Positions 1 to 11,989 of a DNA stretch of 64,000 bases are shown here, in pieces. Numbering within the stretch: position 1 is the stretch's first letter; each line of letters opens with the position of its first letter. The notes beneath the pieces were generated by a model, which was not told the origin of the DNA, did no database searches, and was given only the letters and a program-made list of their open reading frames with translations. A program made the position numbers and the translations under genes. Origin of the DNA: Pisolithus tinctorius (lineage: Eukaryota; Basidiomycota; Agaricomycetes; Boletales; Pisolithaceae). Location: assembly GCA_024663395.1 (NCBI GenBank), contig JANFAH010000003.1:4030001-4094000 (forward strand). The letters are read 5' to 3'.

Positions 1-231
1 CACCATATTGACCATATAGGCGGGTAGAGACTGACGTACGCGGCTTTCTACCTAGTTCATCCATTCATCCATTGCTCACTGCTGCAGGCAATCCCGATAC
101 ACCGACAATCGTTCCCTGCTTTGTGAACGTATAAGAGTCAAGCCTATCATCACCATTGAATTGATGGACAGAGACGTAAGAATTTATTTCCATTCAGTCG
201 CACGAACTGACTGCATACTTTCTCTACAGAC

Positions 232-764
232 CATTCCCATTCATCAGCAGCGATTTCCATTGACAGTTCCACTCTCTCCTCGAAGTGAAGTGGATGCACA
301 TGTGCCCACCTGTAGTATTGCCGATGTGAACATTGCTGTAAAGGATAGCGGGGCAGAAAGGTACGTCTCAATATATAGAATCAGGAGCAAGTGGCTTCAA
401 TCACGAGTAGCTATGCAACAGTTACAAGACCCAATCGTCAGGAACACAAAATCCGTAACCTCAATGTCACAACAGGACGATACATAATGACCCATCGCCT
501 CCCTTTGCAGTACCCTCCATCTTGTTCTCAGTGCAGTGGATGGCGATCTTTACATTCATCACTACAGCAATGAAAAGGTTCAGATATGGTTGCGAGAAGG
601 GGATCAATGGATAAGTGATGTTTCGGATGGTCATCATCACCCACTGTTACAGGACTACCGTCTCTTCGTCGCTGACGGTATAGAACCTACCTGGGTAACA
701 AAGAAAACGAGATCAACTTACAAGGGGAGGATTCGTGGCCACCAGAAGAAGGTGGATCAAACAT
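232..764 (+). CDS. 3' exons of an unknown gene, cut by the window edge
   Basis: Two exon-like stretches join in frame. An upstream intron appears to start at the GTAAGA near 176 and end with CTACAG at 231. The exon from 232 ends at about 360 (GCAGAAAG before GTACGT). The last exon starts after TTTGCAG (about 510) or after TTCTCAG (about 530) and ends at TGA 764. Both acceptors keep the frame and lead into residues such as AVDGDLYIHHYSNEKVQIW. The tail is basic (RIRGHQKKVDQT). I do not recognise a family, and the 5' part would lie near or beyond the left edge. The call rests only on frame continuity and splice-like signals, so it could also be chance. Confidence 0.33.
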
Positions 765-1764
765 GATTATCATCCAGTCGTGTCCATTTCAATAATAGAT
801 TGGTTGTCTTTTCGTCCGTAGCCATCTCTGCTGAGCCTTACCAGTACTGTAGGTGCCCTCAGGTATGAATATTCGATGTTAGCTTACTCATTCCTCGCAG
901 AACCCTAACTAATCCTGCCACCCGAGAAAATTCCTTTTTCTTCATGTAATTACCGAATGTACATTGATACAGACACGCATTACACATGGGCAGCGCCAGC
1001 AGCGGAGAGTTGCAGCGGCCCCAGATCAGCTATTAGCGGCGTGCTGCAAAAAAAGCATGTAAGGCGGATGGTCACGACGCATACACAATGAGAAGTGATG
1101 ATGATATTTGGAGAGTGTCGAAATGCTGCCCCAACTTCAAGTCCTCCGAACATCGTCAGCTATAGTACAGTGAAAAACAGTTTGTCATTATCTGTGCGAG
1201 ACACGCGACTCGGAGCATTGCCTGGATATCACATATGGAACTGGATGTATGTAGCAAGGATCTCATGATATACTTCATAATCAGTCTTCAGAGTGGCGCT
1301 TTTTTATGATCACTGCTGGTTCAAATGTAATACAACTATAAGGACATTGATGATGCTTGGCTAAACTCGAAGTACAAAGGTTATTGGAGAGGTCATTTTT
1401 TGTGATCAGAATGTCGAGTTTCGTTCCTGATTTGGAACCCTATGACACAGCCCCACAAATTCAAAGAAACTCCATGACCTGGATCACTGCACTTTGCAGA
1501 TCGGTCTTCAAATTCACGTCTTCCATTAGAGGGCATTTACACCTGTTCAAACTTGTTGCAGTCTCAGCAAACAGACAGTCAGAAAGTTCAAGGCTATTGA
1601 CAAATTTCTGTACACTTCAAAATATCCGTTCAGCGCTCTCTGAATTTTTCGTTGACAGTGAATTTGAAGCTCAGCTTAGTGACACGATCATCAGGCCTTT
1701 GCCTGCAGTGTCAGTCTGCTTTCTCATTTTCTGCTTAAGTCAACTTCATCCAACCCTCTAATAA
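765..1764. other. Intergenic stretch, nothing recognised
   Basis: Both strands carry only short open frames without recognisable motifs. One frame at 1,357-1,761 (+) is open for 134 codons but lacks an ATG start and family-like sequence. No RNA gene or clear repeat was seen here. Confidence 0.4.
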
Positions 1765-1945
1765 GCTTGAGAACCAGACCGTTGCGCACAATACACCTAT
1801 GGTAGTTATGTAGTTGTTCAAGACTAGCAGCCCGCCGGTATTGGGGGAATGATTAGTCGTGACAAAGATGAGTAGTGCAATGCGAACGCGAGAGGGAAAA
1901 CGAAATTGGTGGCGGACATGTAGATTATTTGGCGGATACGATTCG
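1765..1945 (-). pseudogene. Decayed copy of the seven-helix membrane-protein gene
   Basis: Read on the minus strand, two frames give NRIRQIIYMSATNFVFPLAF and then NTGGLLVLNNYITTIGVLCA followed by TVWFSS. These match RIRQIFYISAANFVFPVIF and TTGGLLWLINDYVTVMGLL of the intact gene at 3,223-4,410 in the same order. The frame changes between the two blocks, so the copy is frameshifted. Only the last exon is recognisable. It lies in opposite orientation to the intact gene, within the left arm of the inverted duplication described separately. Confidence 0.75.
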
Positions 1946-2279
1946 GCATGCGACACGCTGCAAAATGCGCATCGTTTGGTCCATCTCGAGGATGTAGCGA
2001 GAGTGAACTTACCACCCTGTTTCCGTCTTGTATGGACATGGGGGTTATAAAGGAATCAGCTAAGGCAATCAATAAAGTACTTCGAGATTTATCAATTCGT
2101 CTACTAATTGCGTCGTGCATTCAGTGATCATGTGAGGACTACGGAACCGGTGGTGGCTTCTCTGGCTGAGACCTTCCGTGGTCGTCGCAGACCTACAGAG
2201 CTATCAGGGAGAAGACTCTGCATATAGAATCAGTGCCCAATGGACCTAAACGTCGGCGATCAACACACGAGAGCTACTA

Positions 2280-2605
2280 CCACTCGAGCGCATGTGACCC
2301 ATACATGCACCATTGATATACGCTACCTCACGGATTGGATGACTGCCCTAACTGGTTCACATAGCCCACGATAGCAGTCTAACAAAAGTCCGGATGGGCG
2401 CATCAGTACTTGAAACCACGAGATCACATATTGATCTTCTTGCGTGATGGCTAATGAGTACTTTCCATACTGGCAGATGTGTTTCATCACATGATCCGCC
2501 AGATAGTGTGGGGAGCCACCGATAGTTTATACATGCGCGCAAAACTGAAGAATGAACAAGACCCGGTGAGCTGGGACCTGGGAGGGTTCCCCTGACATAA
2601 CACGG
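2280..2605 (-). repeat. Left arm of an inverted duplication
   Basis: Reverse-complemented, this stretch resembles 2,880-3,215. Shared landmarks are VPVWEVLFSY-ERRSVTCNPVVSSTD (right) against LPVWKVLISHHARRSICDLVVSSTD (left), and the promoter-side sequence GTATATYARTGGTGCAT. Together with the pseudogene at 1,765-1,945 it forms the mirror image of the membrane-gene locus, with the centre near 2,750. Confidence 0.6.
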
Positions 2606-2879
2606 TGAAAATCCTGCAACAAACACACGTTGAAGTGCTGGGGGTCCCTACTGGCTCCGATTTTGCGGCCAGTTCTTGATGTTGATGGCAGGACGGGAAT
2701 GACCTCGCTGGGTGGAGAGATCATTCATCAATCATATCCATATCGAAGTTCCACTAGTGGTGGGGCAGTGGCAGTGCTTACGGCAGAAGCGGCCTCGAAG
2801 TATCAAGCTCATTTTCCTTGTTCGTATCTCGCCACCGCTTTTTGAGTTCGAATGCGACAGATACCCCAGTTTGCCATCT

Positions 2880-3215
2880 AAACAATTTCTGTCGCATGCA
2901 GGTGGAAATTGGGACCTGTTACTTCAACGCGTATGTGGTCCCTGTGCTGGCCGAATCGCTGACCCATGATGATTCAGAGGTCAAAAGGGTACCAGTATGG
3001 GAAGTGCTCTTCAGCTATTAGGAAAGGAGATCAGTAACATGTAATCCTGTGGTTTCAAGTACTGATATTACTCCGCTGCCGTACTGATCTTTCCAGAGAT
3101 TCACACTAGTCTCATCGAAGGAAAGAGTCCATGGATTGCGCAAACCTGATAATATTCAATTAACCCGGTAGAGTATATTAGTGGTGCATACATACATCCA
3201 GATTTTCACCCCATC
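2880..3215 (+). repeat. Right arm of the inverted duplication, upstream of the membrane-protein gene
   Basis: This is the partner of 2,280-2,605 in inverted orientation. It runs directly into the promoter and first codons of the intact seven-helix gene. The matched stretch is interrupted by small indels, so the duplication is not recent. The peptide-level similarity in one frame may mean that a small exon lies here, but no complete gene could be built. Confidence 0.6.
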
Positions 3216-3222
3216 TCACAAA

Positions 3223-4410
3223 ATGGCCTCAGCGGCAGATCCAGAAGTTATCATCAATGAGTTCGCCGACTCCATACGCCCAGCTCTCTCCCTTATCATC
3301 GCAAATACTGCTTTCTCTGCCTCTCTGCTTACCCTCTTTGTAGTCCTTCTTGCACTCTCCACAAAGGAATCTCGACGCCGTATGATATTCCGACTGAATG
3401 TGTTTGCTATCTGTGTCGCCCTAACTATGGGTGTATTGGTTGGCTTCTGTAATGGGAAGATCGTTGTCGACCAGCTCGATCAAGTGTCGACAAGTCTCGC
3501 GATTGCTACAATGGTCTTCACTTTCTTCCCACCGTTACTGTGGGACTCGATATTGTTAACTCGCCTTTTTGCACTCTATCCCATCTCCAGCACACCTCCA
3601 GCCACTCTATTGAAGATACTTGCATTCCCTCTCTCTGTCAAATGTGGTCGAGTGGTAGTTCTCGTGCGTCGCTTTATTAATTGTCAAGTTTATGCACCGT
3701 AATCCCAAATGCAGACTATTGTCATCACCAAATATGTTAGGTCTGTGACAGCAGAAGGCCCCATCCTGGCTGAGTCCACTGATTGGACCCGCGATCCCTA
3801 CTTGATCGCTGAATGGGTGATGCAAATAGCAGACAATATGTGAGTTGATAAATATCGAAACACTCCATTGAAAGCCTTGATTGTTTCCTCTTCGAAAGGT
3901 ATTCTGTTAGTCTCTTCCTTTACAACCTCCACGTCCGCACGGGCTGGATAAAACCTGGTGAGTATGTGTTTCTCCCATATCTCGCAGGCGGACTGAATGA
4001 CACACATTTCCAATCATGTAGTGGGTGGAATTTCGACCCGTATCCGCCAGATATTTTACATTTCCGCCGCCAATTTTGTCTTTCCTGTCATCTTCAACAT
4101 CGTACTAATCATTTCCGTCGCGATTGATCTGCCCGTTACTACTGGTGGGCTGCTATGGTTGATCAACGACTACGTTACCGTCATGGGCTTATTGTTCGCA
4201 ACGGTCTGGTTCTCCGGATCGGAGTGGGTTCAGACTCGCAACATCGACTTGCGAAGGGTAGATGACACTGGCAGGAAGCGTCGGAGCGAAATTGTGGTAG
4301 TTGGCAAGGGGTTTGCCACACCTGACACGTCAGACTTGGATGCTGGACCCGTGACGGATTGCAAGCCACTTGGCATACTGACAGGAGAGGATAAATACTG
4401 TACAGTGTGA
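3223..4410 (+). CDS. Seven-transmembrane integral membrane protein (basidiomycete family)
   Basis: Four exons join in frame: 3,223-3,654, 3,715-3,839, 3,899-3,957 and 4,022-4,410, giving 334 residues. All three introns have GT-AG ends and lengths of 59-64 bp. The start is the first ATG (MASAADPEV), after an upstream GTATATTAGTGG stretch. Hydrophobic helices are visible at LSLIIANTAFSASLLTLFVV, NVFAICVALTMGVLVGF, ATMVFTFFPPLLWDSILL, FYISAANFVFPVIFNIVLI and GLLWLINDYVTVMGLLFATV, with more around the exon junctions. The C-terminal tail is hydrophilic (about 70 residues) and presumably cytosolic. The layout resembles fungus-specific multi-pass proteins that occur in many copies in agaricomycetes. 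No ligand or activity can be inferred. It lies next to a P450 cluster, transcribed towards it. Confidence 0.82.
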
Positions 4411-5272
4411 TTCCGGACCCCCCTCAGGTGAAAATCCCATTACAGTTTTGTCGTAGTTAGTTTGTCTCCCTATCGGTGTACTCACCTACAACACTTCTTG
4501 CAATGGTGGGTTGTTACATATGTATATCGTGTGTTATGTAACATATAGTAGTTGTGTAAAATATTGCTTCTGACCGACGTAGGGAGAGAAGAGCCTGAAT
4601 GTTCACAGAGGCTTAATCAGCAAAGACAGCGCCCACACGGAGGCACTGGATCACGTGACTGAACAGCCCCGCAACTCCGATGTCACGTGACTGTTCACGT
4701 CCACACTTGACCATTGGAATCACGTGACCGACAGTGCCTTTGGACACAGTATGATACTACTGTTTCGCCGGTCATCCGCCCCCTACACAGAGCAGATGAA
4801 AGGTCGCATCTTTTTCTCCTGTTTTATGCCGGGCGTCCCAATTCTTCAGATCTTCAAAATTTCCTCATCGACTAGTGTTAGTATATTTATGTAAAATCCC
4901 ACATGTCTAGCAGATGGGCATTGCGCACCTGACAGAATGTCTGAAGTTGGACCGATATGCGTGTGCCATGCTTACTGGGTGCGAACCGTTTCGCCGCGTA
5001 GTTATCTGGCTAACACAACTAGTAAGTTCAAGTGTCTTTGTTGCATTTGCAGGTGGAGTGTAGAAATGTGTGTATTGGGCAAGATAGACTAAGGAATTCC
5101 AATTAATAAAATTACATCGGCGCACCCAGTGCTTTGGTATGTATGTGATCTAGTGTATATATGCAACGATTAACCTACTCACGGATCATCCACCATCGAC
5201 AACGAAAGTTAAGGATAGTCTAATATATCATAGCAGAAAACGGCCCTGCCGTCGTTCATCCATGTCAATGAA
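4411..5272. other. Spacer between convergent genes
   Basis: About 860 bp separate the membrane-protein gene from the convergent P450 gene. No coding exon was recognised. The only notable content is the CACGTG cluster described separately. Confidence 0.4.
4651..4729. promoter_or_regulatory. Cluster of three TCACGTGAC palindromes
   Basis: TCACGTGAC occurs at 4,651, 4,683 and 4,720, and a half-site TTCACGT lies at 4,694. CACGTG is the core site of bHLH factors of the Cbf1/Pho4 type. Three copies within 80 bp are unlikely by chance and suggest a bound regulatory element. The flanking annotated genes converge here, so the target promoter is not obvious. It may belong to an unannotated transcript or act at a distance on the P450 cluster. 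Confidence 0.4.
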
Positions 5273-7443
5273 TCAAAAGCCCTCGTACCGGGTCACGCGC
5301 AATGGCATCGCGCTGCCTTCTTCCCCGACCACTCGGGGCCTGGGCAATATTCCTCTGCACAGCTCAATTTGGGTGTTCGGACCATCTCTCATCTCGAACA
5401 CGAAACTCTTCACTAGCACCGACAGCACCGCCTGTGTAGAGACCTATCAGTACACTCCGATGGAGCATACAGCAATGCAATTTCGAACTCACCTTGATCT
5501 CGGATACCGCAAAGCCCTTTCCGAGACAATTCCTCGGCCCATCAGCAAAAGTCAACAGGTGACGGTATCCTTGGACATCCTGTGCCTTCTTTGGGATACC
5601 ATCTTTCTCGAGCCAACGATCTGGCCGAAAGACCTTCGCGTCCGGTCCCCAGATGGCAGTGGATCGGTTGGTGCATGCCAAGGGCAACCCGATTCTCGTG
5701 CCACGTGCTACCGAGATGCTGTTGACGGCCTGGCCAGACTTGGTAATAACAGGTTCTGAGAGAGGGATAACGTCATCTTCCGCTGCCTGGCGGGGAGAAT
5801 GTGAAGGTCAAAGAGAGAAGATATGGCCTGTTTGTAAGTCGACTTACCACGCGAACAAAGTCTGTTAGGGGAGGATGGATGCGAAGGGACTCGTGTACCA
5901 CAGCGTCGAGGTAAGGAAGTGTCTGGCTACTCTGCAACTGGTCATATGTTGGCTCAGAACCAAAGGCCAGAAGCTCGTCCCGCAGCTTGCTTTGGGTATC
6001 TGGGTTGCGGGCAAGCTCGACCAATGCCCAGGTCAGGCTATCTGAAAAACCCGTTAGGCTAGCCAACAACCTTTACCAACACGAAGGGCTCACTCGATGT
6101 AGTGATGTAACCAGCAAGAAGCAACTCTTTCATCTGGTGATCCCGGACCGTAAGGATAACTTGACAGGAATAGAGTCACCATTTACTCACGGACGACAAC
6201 ACTTCTTCGGGGGTCACATGCCGTCCGCCCTCTGCTTCAGTAGCTTTGACTAAAGGAGGTCCTCGGTAAGTCTATCCTCCAGTGGTAGCGAAAGAACATA
6301 CTGAGCACTCCGATAATCGACTTGTCCTCTTTACCATCAATAACTCCCTCTTTCTTTTCTTTCTCCATCCTCTCTAGGAGATTCTTTGCGACGCCCGACA
6401 ACGTTTCTTGCATGTCGGTGAGCGACTGAACACACGATACCGGTATGTAAGAAAACACAGGGAACACTTCTGCGAAGAGGACGACGGCAACATCAAGGAA
6501 CGATTGCTTGGCCGACGCGTCGAAGGCACTGAACACTTTTTGGATTGTGGCAGGTTTACCGTCGAGGGAACCGAACTCATGGGAGAACCCGGCCATGCCA
6601 ATGGTGTCGAGGCTGGTGCAAATGTTCGGACTAAACTTTAACGAATACAATCATTATTTGCTCACGAGATATGGTTCATCCAATCTTGGATTTCGATGAT
6701 AGCGCTTTCACCGCCACTCATGTCGATCAGAGCGTCCCAACCAGCTTTCGTCTAGGCCATCAAATGCTCAGTTTCCGAAGACACGTCGAACAAGTTTGGT
6801 AAGGCTTACTTTGTGAGCACAGTTGTAGAATACATGGGAAAGCTTCCGCATGGCAGCATGGCTGAATGCAGGTGACAAGGACTTGCGTTGTCTGAGGAAC
6901 AAGGGTAAGCACGTTATTTCAGTATCTGGAACATCGACGTTACCTCTTGTGATCTTCTCCATGAGACCACAGTATTCCTCTCCCGAACTGGACATCGAGT
7001 TGTAAGCGGAGCATGCAAGATACTGTTGTAGTGGAACATACCCCGCGTTCCAGGAATACTCTAGTTGAGTCAGTTAGTACGTATGTCCAGGTTTCCCGGG
7101 CATAGTAGTGTGCGAGGGCTCTTGGATCGCACAACATGATCTTCTTCCCGCCGAAACTCGTCGGAACCTCGTAAGCGACACCATATTCCTCGGCCCATGT
7201 TTCAAAGATCTCCCCTGTGTCTGGTGACTCGAAGAGGTCTTTCGATGCCCCGAATATGGGGTGCGTGCCAGGTGGTCCGCGAAGACTGGTGGTCTTGAAT
7301 TTCCTTCGAGCTGCACGCAAGGTACTGCGTAGAACCAAGACACCGGCGATGCCTGCGAGGACGCTGAAGATAGAAGTTGAACGATAAACCGCTAGCAGGT
7401 TATCGTAGGCCGCAGTGTGGATGGTAGAAGTGGTGGAAGACAT
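5273..7443 (-). CDS. Cytochrome P450 monooxygenase 1
   Basis: This is a multi-exon minus-strand gene starting at ATG 7,443 (MSSTTSTIHTAAYDNLLAVY) and ending at TGA 5,273 (MPLRVTRYEGF). An N-terminal membrane anchor (SIFSVLAGIAGVLVL) precedes a proline-rich hinge (LRGPPGTHPIF). Further landmarks are FGRGILWSHGEDHKR, QRKSLSPAFSHAAMRKL, the I-helix AGYITTS, the K-helix ESLR, FRPDRWL and the haem-binding loop FADGPRNCLGKGFA. All exons appear open, so it should be functional: an ER-bound haem-thiolate oxygenase working with NADPH-P450 reductase. The substrate is unknown. It is a clear paralog of the next P450, in the same orientation, from tandem duplication. I do not assign a CYP family. Confidence 0.92.
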
Positions 7444-7489
7444 GTCGTGTCTGAGTCCGTTGCTGCTTCAATCGTGAATTCAGAGAGGG

Positions 7490-7496
7490 TTATATA
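7490..7496 (-). promoter_or_regulatory. TATA box of P450 1
   Basis: On the minus strand TATATAA lies about 47 bp upstream of the ATG at 7,443. It is the only TATA-like word close to the start, implying a very short 5' leader. Confidence 0.45.
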
Positions 7497-9343
7497 TGTG
7501 CCGCAGGACGCTGTGAATGACAATGGCATCGCTATGAATCCAGTAGCATTACACTCCCAGGGGTGGAACCATGACGATCTGCTGTCAATGGGTAGGCTTT
7601 GATGATGGCTGAACAGCTTCGGATCAGTTGTTGTTGGGCGAGAGACCTCATTCGTTGCTCTCACTGGCTCAATTTGGTCCCATACAGGTGCAGGAGTACC
7701 TGAGACGGGATACCGACCAGAACGGCGACCTGTCAAGTACGAGGCGATATCTGACTTGGTTCGAAAGCTATCAGTTTCGGGATATGGCAACGACACTCGG
7801 AATAGCCTTCTGTTCAGAACGAGTAGACGATAGTCAGTCCAAGGGATAATAATCCGGCGTCTTCGCCACCAAACTTTCCAATGGATATGACCCTATACTG
7901 TCTTTCCTCATCAGAACATGCAATTGCTTCGTGTTGTCAGTTATGGCTCTTGGAATTCGAGGTTGTGACACGTTTTCGGGGAATGGGAGATGAAAATCGT
8001 TTTGTGCGCTAGTGTCAGAACCCCCTGACGCAGCGGAGGCTCCAGGAATCACGTGCCCGATCTGGCGTGCTCGGATCAGCAGGCTCTCCGAAACCATCGG
8101 CTGCATGGAAATGTGTGCATCTTCGACGATGGTGGTACTCGACCGGCTTACCGGGACCAAAACGAGAGCCGGGGAAGCTATCTCCCAGTCTTTTTAGGAG
8201 CTTCACATCCACCGCAAGTCCGTACTCTTCGGGTTGCACGTCTCGACTCTCGAGGCACTGTAGGCTGCGGCACTTGTCTGGTCGACTGGATAAGATGTTT
8301 GGTGGTCGTTGGTGCCAACTTCTCGTGTGCGTCGTGCGTATATGATCCTTTGCATTCACACCTGTTCCGAAAGACGTCAATCAATGCTTTTTTAGTACTT
8401 GCGCATCACACTCGCTTGTTCGGCGTATGCACGACCATATGAGGGTAGTATGTACTGCACAGGCGGATTGATGGCTATTAGTCCGCCATCACCGCAACAG
8501 GATAAGCGTTGGACGGTGCAGCCACATACAAGACTATTGGTGGCGTAACATGTAAGAGCTTTCGTTTCATGCCCTAACATTACTCCTGCAGGGGTACGTT
8601 TCAACATAATAACCTTCAAGTTCCAGCTTTCCCCATGACAAGCGCGCTCTCACCCAGCTTTTCTGATGTAAAAATACGCGAGTTCCTGGACCAGTTTCTG
8701 TCCCACAGACATGTTATATCACGCAGACGCCCTGCTATGAGAATCAACCGGATCAGATACCCTAATCTTCACCCGGATCCCGGATTTCGCAGACTAACCC
8801 CGTCAACGCGTCCCTCCGTGAACCGCTCTGCGCCAGACGACCCGGCTTCCCCGTCTATCCCAGTGTAGCAACGACACCAACGTTTTAGGAATGGCACTGA
8901 ACTCTTGCACAACCCGCTGAAGACGCGAGCTTGGTGGTTCTACCACTGAAGCCCCTGTGCCTGGACTCTAAACGTTTCACCGCTCTACCAGTTATGACGG
9001 AGCACTTCGGGCAGGCATTTGTTTTGACGGGTTAAGTTTGCCCAGGCAGCGGACATCTCGTTCAACGATGTCGTCATAAGTGTATCTACCTTCAAGCATT
9101 CATTCAATCCATGAAAATTTCCACTCGCTGGATATAGGTCCGCACCAATGGTGTGTGCAACCTTGTTCCTGAAGATGAACTCGGTTATTACGATCATTCT
9201 CAACTTTCGCCGTACCATGATATCAATCAGCTACCTGTCCCAACGTACTTTACAAGTTACGATACATCAAAGCTTGTATGGTCGCAACAAAGAAAAAAAC
9301 ATAATTTAGCTTATCACCGGTCAACGCAAACTCGAAGTGTCCA
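7497..9343. other. Spacer between the two P450 genes
   Basis: About 1.85 kb contain the upstream region of P450 1 and the downstream region of P450 2. Apart from the weak minus-strand candidate at about 7,850-8,380, nothing coding was recognised. A stretch around 8,940-8,995 has tRNA-like arms but was not accepted as a tRNA. Confidence 0.35.
7850..8380 (-). CDS. Possible small two-exon gene, unknown
   Basis: On the minus strand an open frame starting at MTSFGTGVNAKDHIRTTHTR runs to FPGSRFGP. A GTAAGC donor follows, and an acceptor TTTCCATGCAG lies about 50 bp further on. The second exon can be read in more than one frame (PMVSESLLIRARQIGHVIPG in one). There is no recognisable domain. It could be an accidental pair of open frames between the P450 genes. 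Confidence 0.2.
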
Positions 9344-11520
9344 TCATCCTTCGTAACGGCGTATACGCAATGGCACGTCACTGCCCTGTTCTCCAGCTAT
9401 CCTAGGCCTTAGCAACACTCCCATTACAAGCTCCACTCTTGTATCGGGTCCGTCTCTCATTTCAAACACGAAGTTCTTCGCCAGCACTGACAATACCACC
9501 TTGGAAGAGGGTAATTAACAATCTGATCGTCCGAACGCAAGAAAGAAGGCGCACTTTGAACTCGGTCAGCGCAAATCCTTTGCCAATGCAGGTCCTTGGG
9601 CCGTCCACAAATGTCAGTAGATGTCGGTATGCCTGAATATCCTGTGCCTTCTTTGGAATGCCATTTTCCTCCAGCCAGCGTTCTGGTCGGAACATCTTTG
9701 CGTCTAATCCCCATATTTCGGTAGATTTGTTGATAGAGGCGATAGGTATTCCAATATGAGTGCCACTTGCTATAGTGAGGCTATTGACGACTTCGCCAGA
9801 CTTAGTAACAACAGGCTCTGAGAGAGGGATAATATCATTCTCCACTGCCTGAAAACCTCAGGTTAAGTAGGGGAACACGATTTCGCTTGTCGCTCGACAC
9901 ACCACACGAAGAAGGTCCGTCACAGGAGGATGGACTCGCAGGATCTCGTGTACCACAGCATCGAGATACGGTAAGTTGCTTTGTAGCTGGCTGTATGTCG
10001 GTTCTCCACCAAATGCTAAGAGTTCCTGGCGCAGTTTGTTTTGTACGCCAGGGTTCCTCGCAAGTTCAAGCAAAGCCCATGTCATGGAAACTGTAAATCA
10101 CATGCAACCTGGAGTGAGACATGAAATAAAGAACAACTTACTAGATGTCGTTTCATACCCGGCTGCAAGGAGGATCTTCATCTATAAGGAAGGCGAATGA
10201 GTAAGTACGCTATGTGGTAAGGGTTCCGTTTTCTTACTTGCGCCAGGACTTCCTCTGGAGACGATCGAATATCAGAGTCCGAGTCGTTGGCCTTCACTTT
10301 ATGTGCAGTTTTCTTAAGGGCAACCTCACATAACGATACAGGAACGCACTCAGCATTCCGATGATTGACTTCTCTTCTTTGCCATCAAGAACTCCCTCTT
10401 CTTTCTCCCTCTTTATCCTTGCTAGCAACTTCGTCGAGATATCTTCCATAGTTTCTTGCATCCCGCGGAGTAGTTTGATCCTCGGTGTCGGCAAATACAC
10501 AAGCCAAGGGAACACTACCGAGAGAAGGATGAATCCCATATCCACGGCTGATCGCTTCGGGGCTGATGCAATCGTATCAAATACCTCAGTCACTGTAGCT
10601 GGCTTGCCATCAAGGGTGCCGAAATCGTGAGAGAAACATGCCAGTCCGATGGAATCAAGCCTGCAACAATCGGAGATCAGCGCAGGTGGATTCAACAGAC
10701 GTAACTCACGAAATACGGTTCATCCTTGGCCAAGAGTTTTTCAGTTTTTCATTCTCGCAGAAGAAATGATCTAGCATACCAGTTCTGGACTTTTATGACA
10801 ATGTTATCGCTGCCACTGGCATCAATCATGGTGTCCCATGCAGCTTTCGCCTGGAACGTCGAAATTGATTTCGGAGAAAATGAGGAGTAGGAAGTTTACT
10901 TTGTGAGTGGAATTAAAGAATATGGGGGTGAGCTTCCGTATGGCAGCTTGGCTGAACGCAGGTGTCAAGGATTTGCGTTGCCTGAAGGAAAAATCTCAAC
11001 GATAACTTTCATTTACGAGATACCCGTGCCTGCCTCTTGTAGTCTTCGCCTTGTGCCCACAAAATTCCTGGTCCGAACTAAATGTGTAATGAGAAGTCTC
11101 CGATTGAAGTCACATAGGTGGACCTACAGTGCGTCGAAGGATAAGCCTGGTATCTTCTGTGAGTACATATGTCCATGTTTCCCGAGAATAGCAGTGTGCG
11201 AGTGCTTTTGGGTCAGATAACATGATCTTCCTCCCACCAAGGGTAGTCGGGACTTCATAAACTACACCAAATTCCCTGGCCCATGTTTCGAATAAAGCAC
11301 CAGGATCTGGTGATTGGATGATTTGTTTCATTGCGCCAAATATGAGGTTGGCTCTAGGTGGTCCGCGAAGCCTAGTGGTGATGAAGGTCCCTCGAGCAAC
11401 TCGTAAGGCACCACGAAGTGCCCAGATGACAGCAATGATAGCCGCGACGTCGATCAAAGTGACTAAGCGACCCAGACTGTTGCGGACAGTTAGGACCATA
11501 GAATACAGGTCGAGGCCCAT
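9344..11520 (-). CDS. Cytochrome P450 monooxygenase 2
   Basis: This is a multi-exon minus-strand gene from ATG 11,520 (MGLDLYSMVLTVRNSLGRLV) to TGA 9,344 (PLRIRRYEG). Landmarks are an N-terminal anchor (TLIDVAAIIAVIWALRGAL), LRGPPRANLIFGAM, FGPGILWAQGEDYKR, I-helix AGYETTS, K-helix EILR, FRPERWL and haem loop FVDGPRTCIGKGFA. It shares exon structure with P450 1 but differs at two introns. One needs a GC donor (intron 10,982-11,033). One is extra (10,725-10,779) and cuts out a 15-nt microexon at 10,710-10,724. With these introns the frame stays open throughout. Function as for P450 1, substrate unknown. Confidence 0.9.
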
Positions 11521-11989
11521 GATTGTGTCGGAGAACGATTGAGAAGGAGTGAGAAGGAAGTGGTTAACTGCGGATGAATGGGTCGTGATAAATGTGGAGG
11601 AGTGAATGGAGTCACCGCCTTCAAGTCACGAGTTTGTTCCGGCAGATTAATCGATGACCGATGCAAGATGACTGGCTAGCTCGTCGGAACCATTACTGAA
11701 CCGAGAAACCCCTGAAATGACCTCAGCCTGTATAGAGCAGTGTCAGTGTATGGTTTCATTGCCAAATGGATCAGACCGTGTACCCTAGGCATCATGCAGA
11801 AGCAGGTTTGCGGACGAGTTGTGTGGAGCGTAGTAGATTGCTAAGGATTCCTGGTCCTGAATACATGATGTTTTGCGGGCCCAGCATCGAGTCTCAGGCC
11901 GAGCCCAGATCACTGGCCTAAAGAGTGTTAGCTTCCCTCTCACAAAACCAAGGAGTCTGTGCAACCGCTGCTGCACGACCGCGGAAAAG

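Noticed and set aside
8935..8996. Possible tRNA on the minus strand (GGTAGAGC-like and GGTAGAACC arms, 7-nt loop)
   Set aside because: The A-box-like words occur twice, the T-arm lacks GGTTCGANNCC, and no acceptor stem closes.
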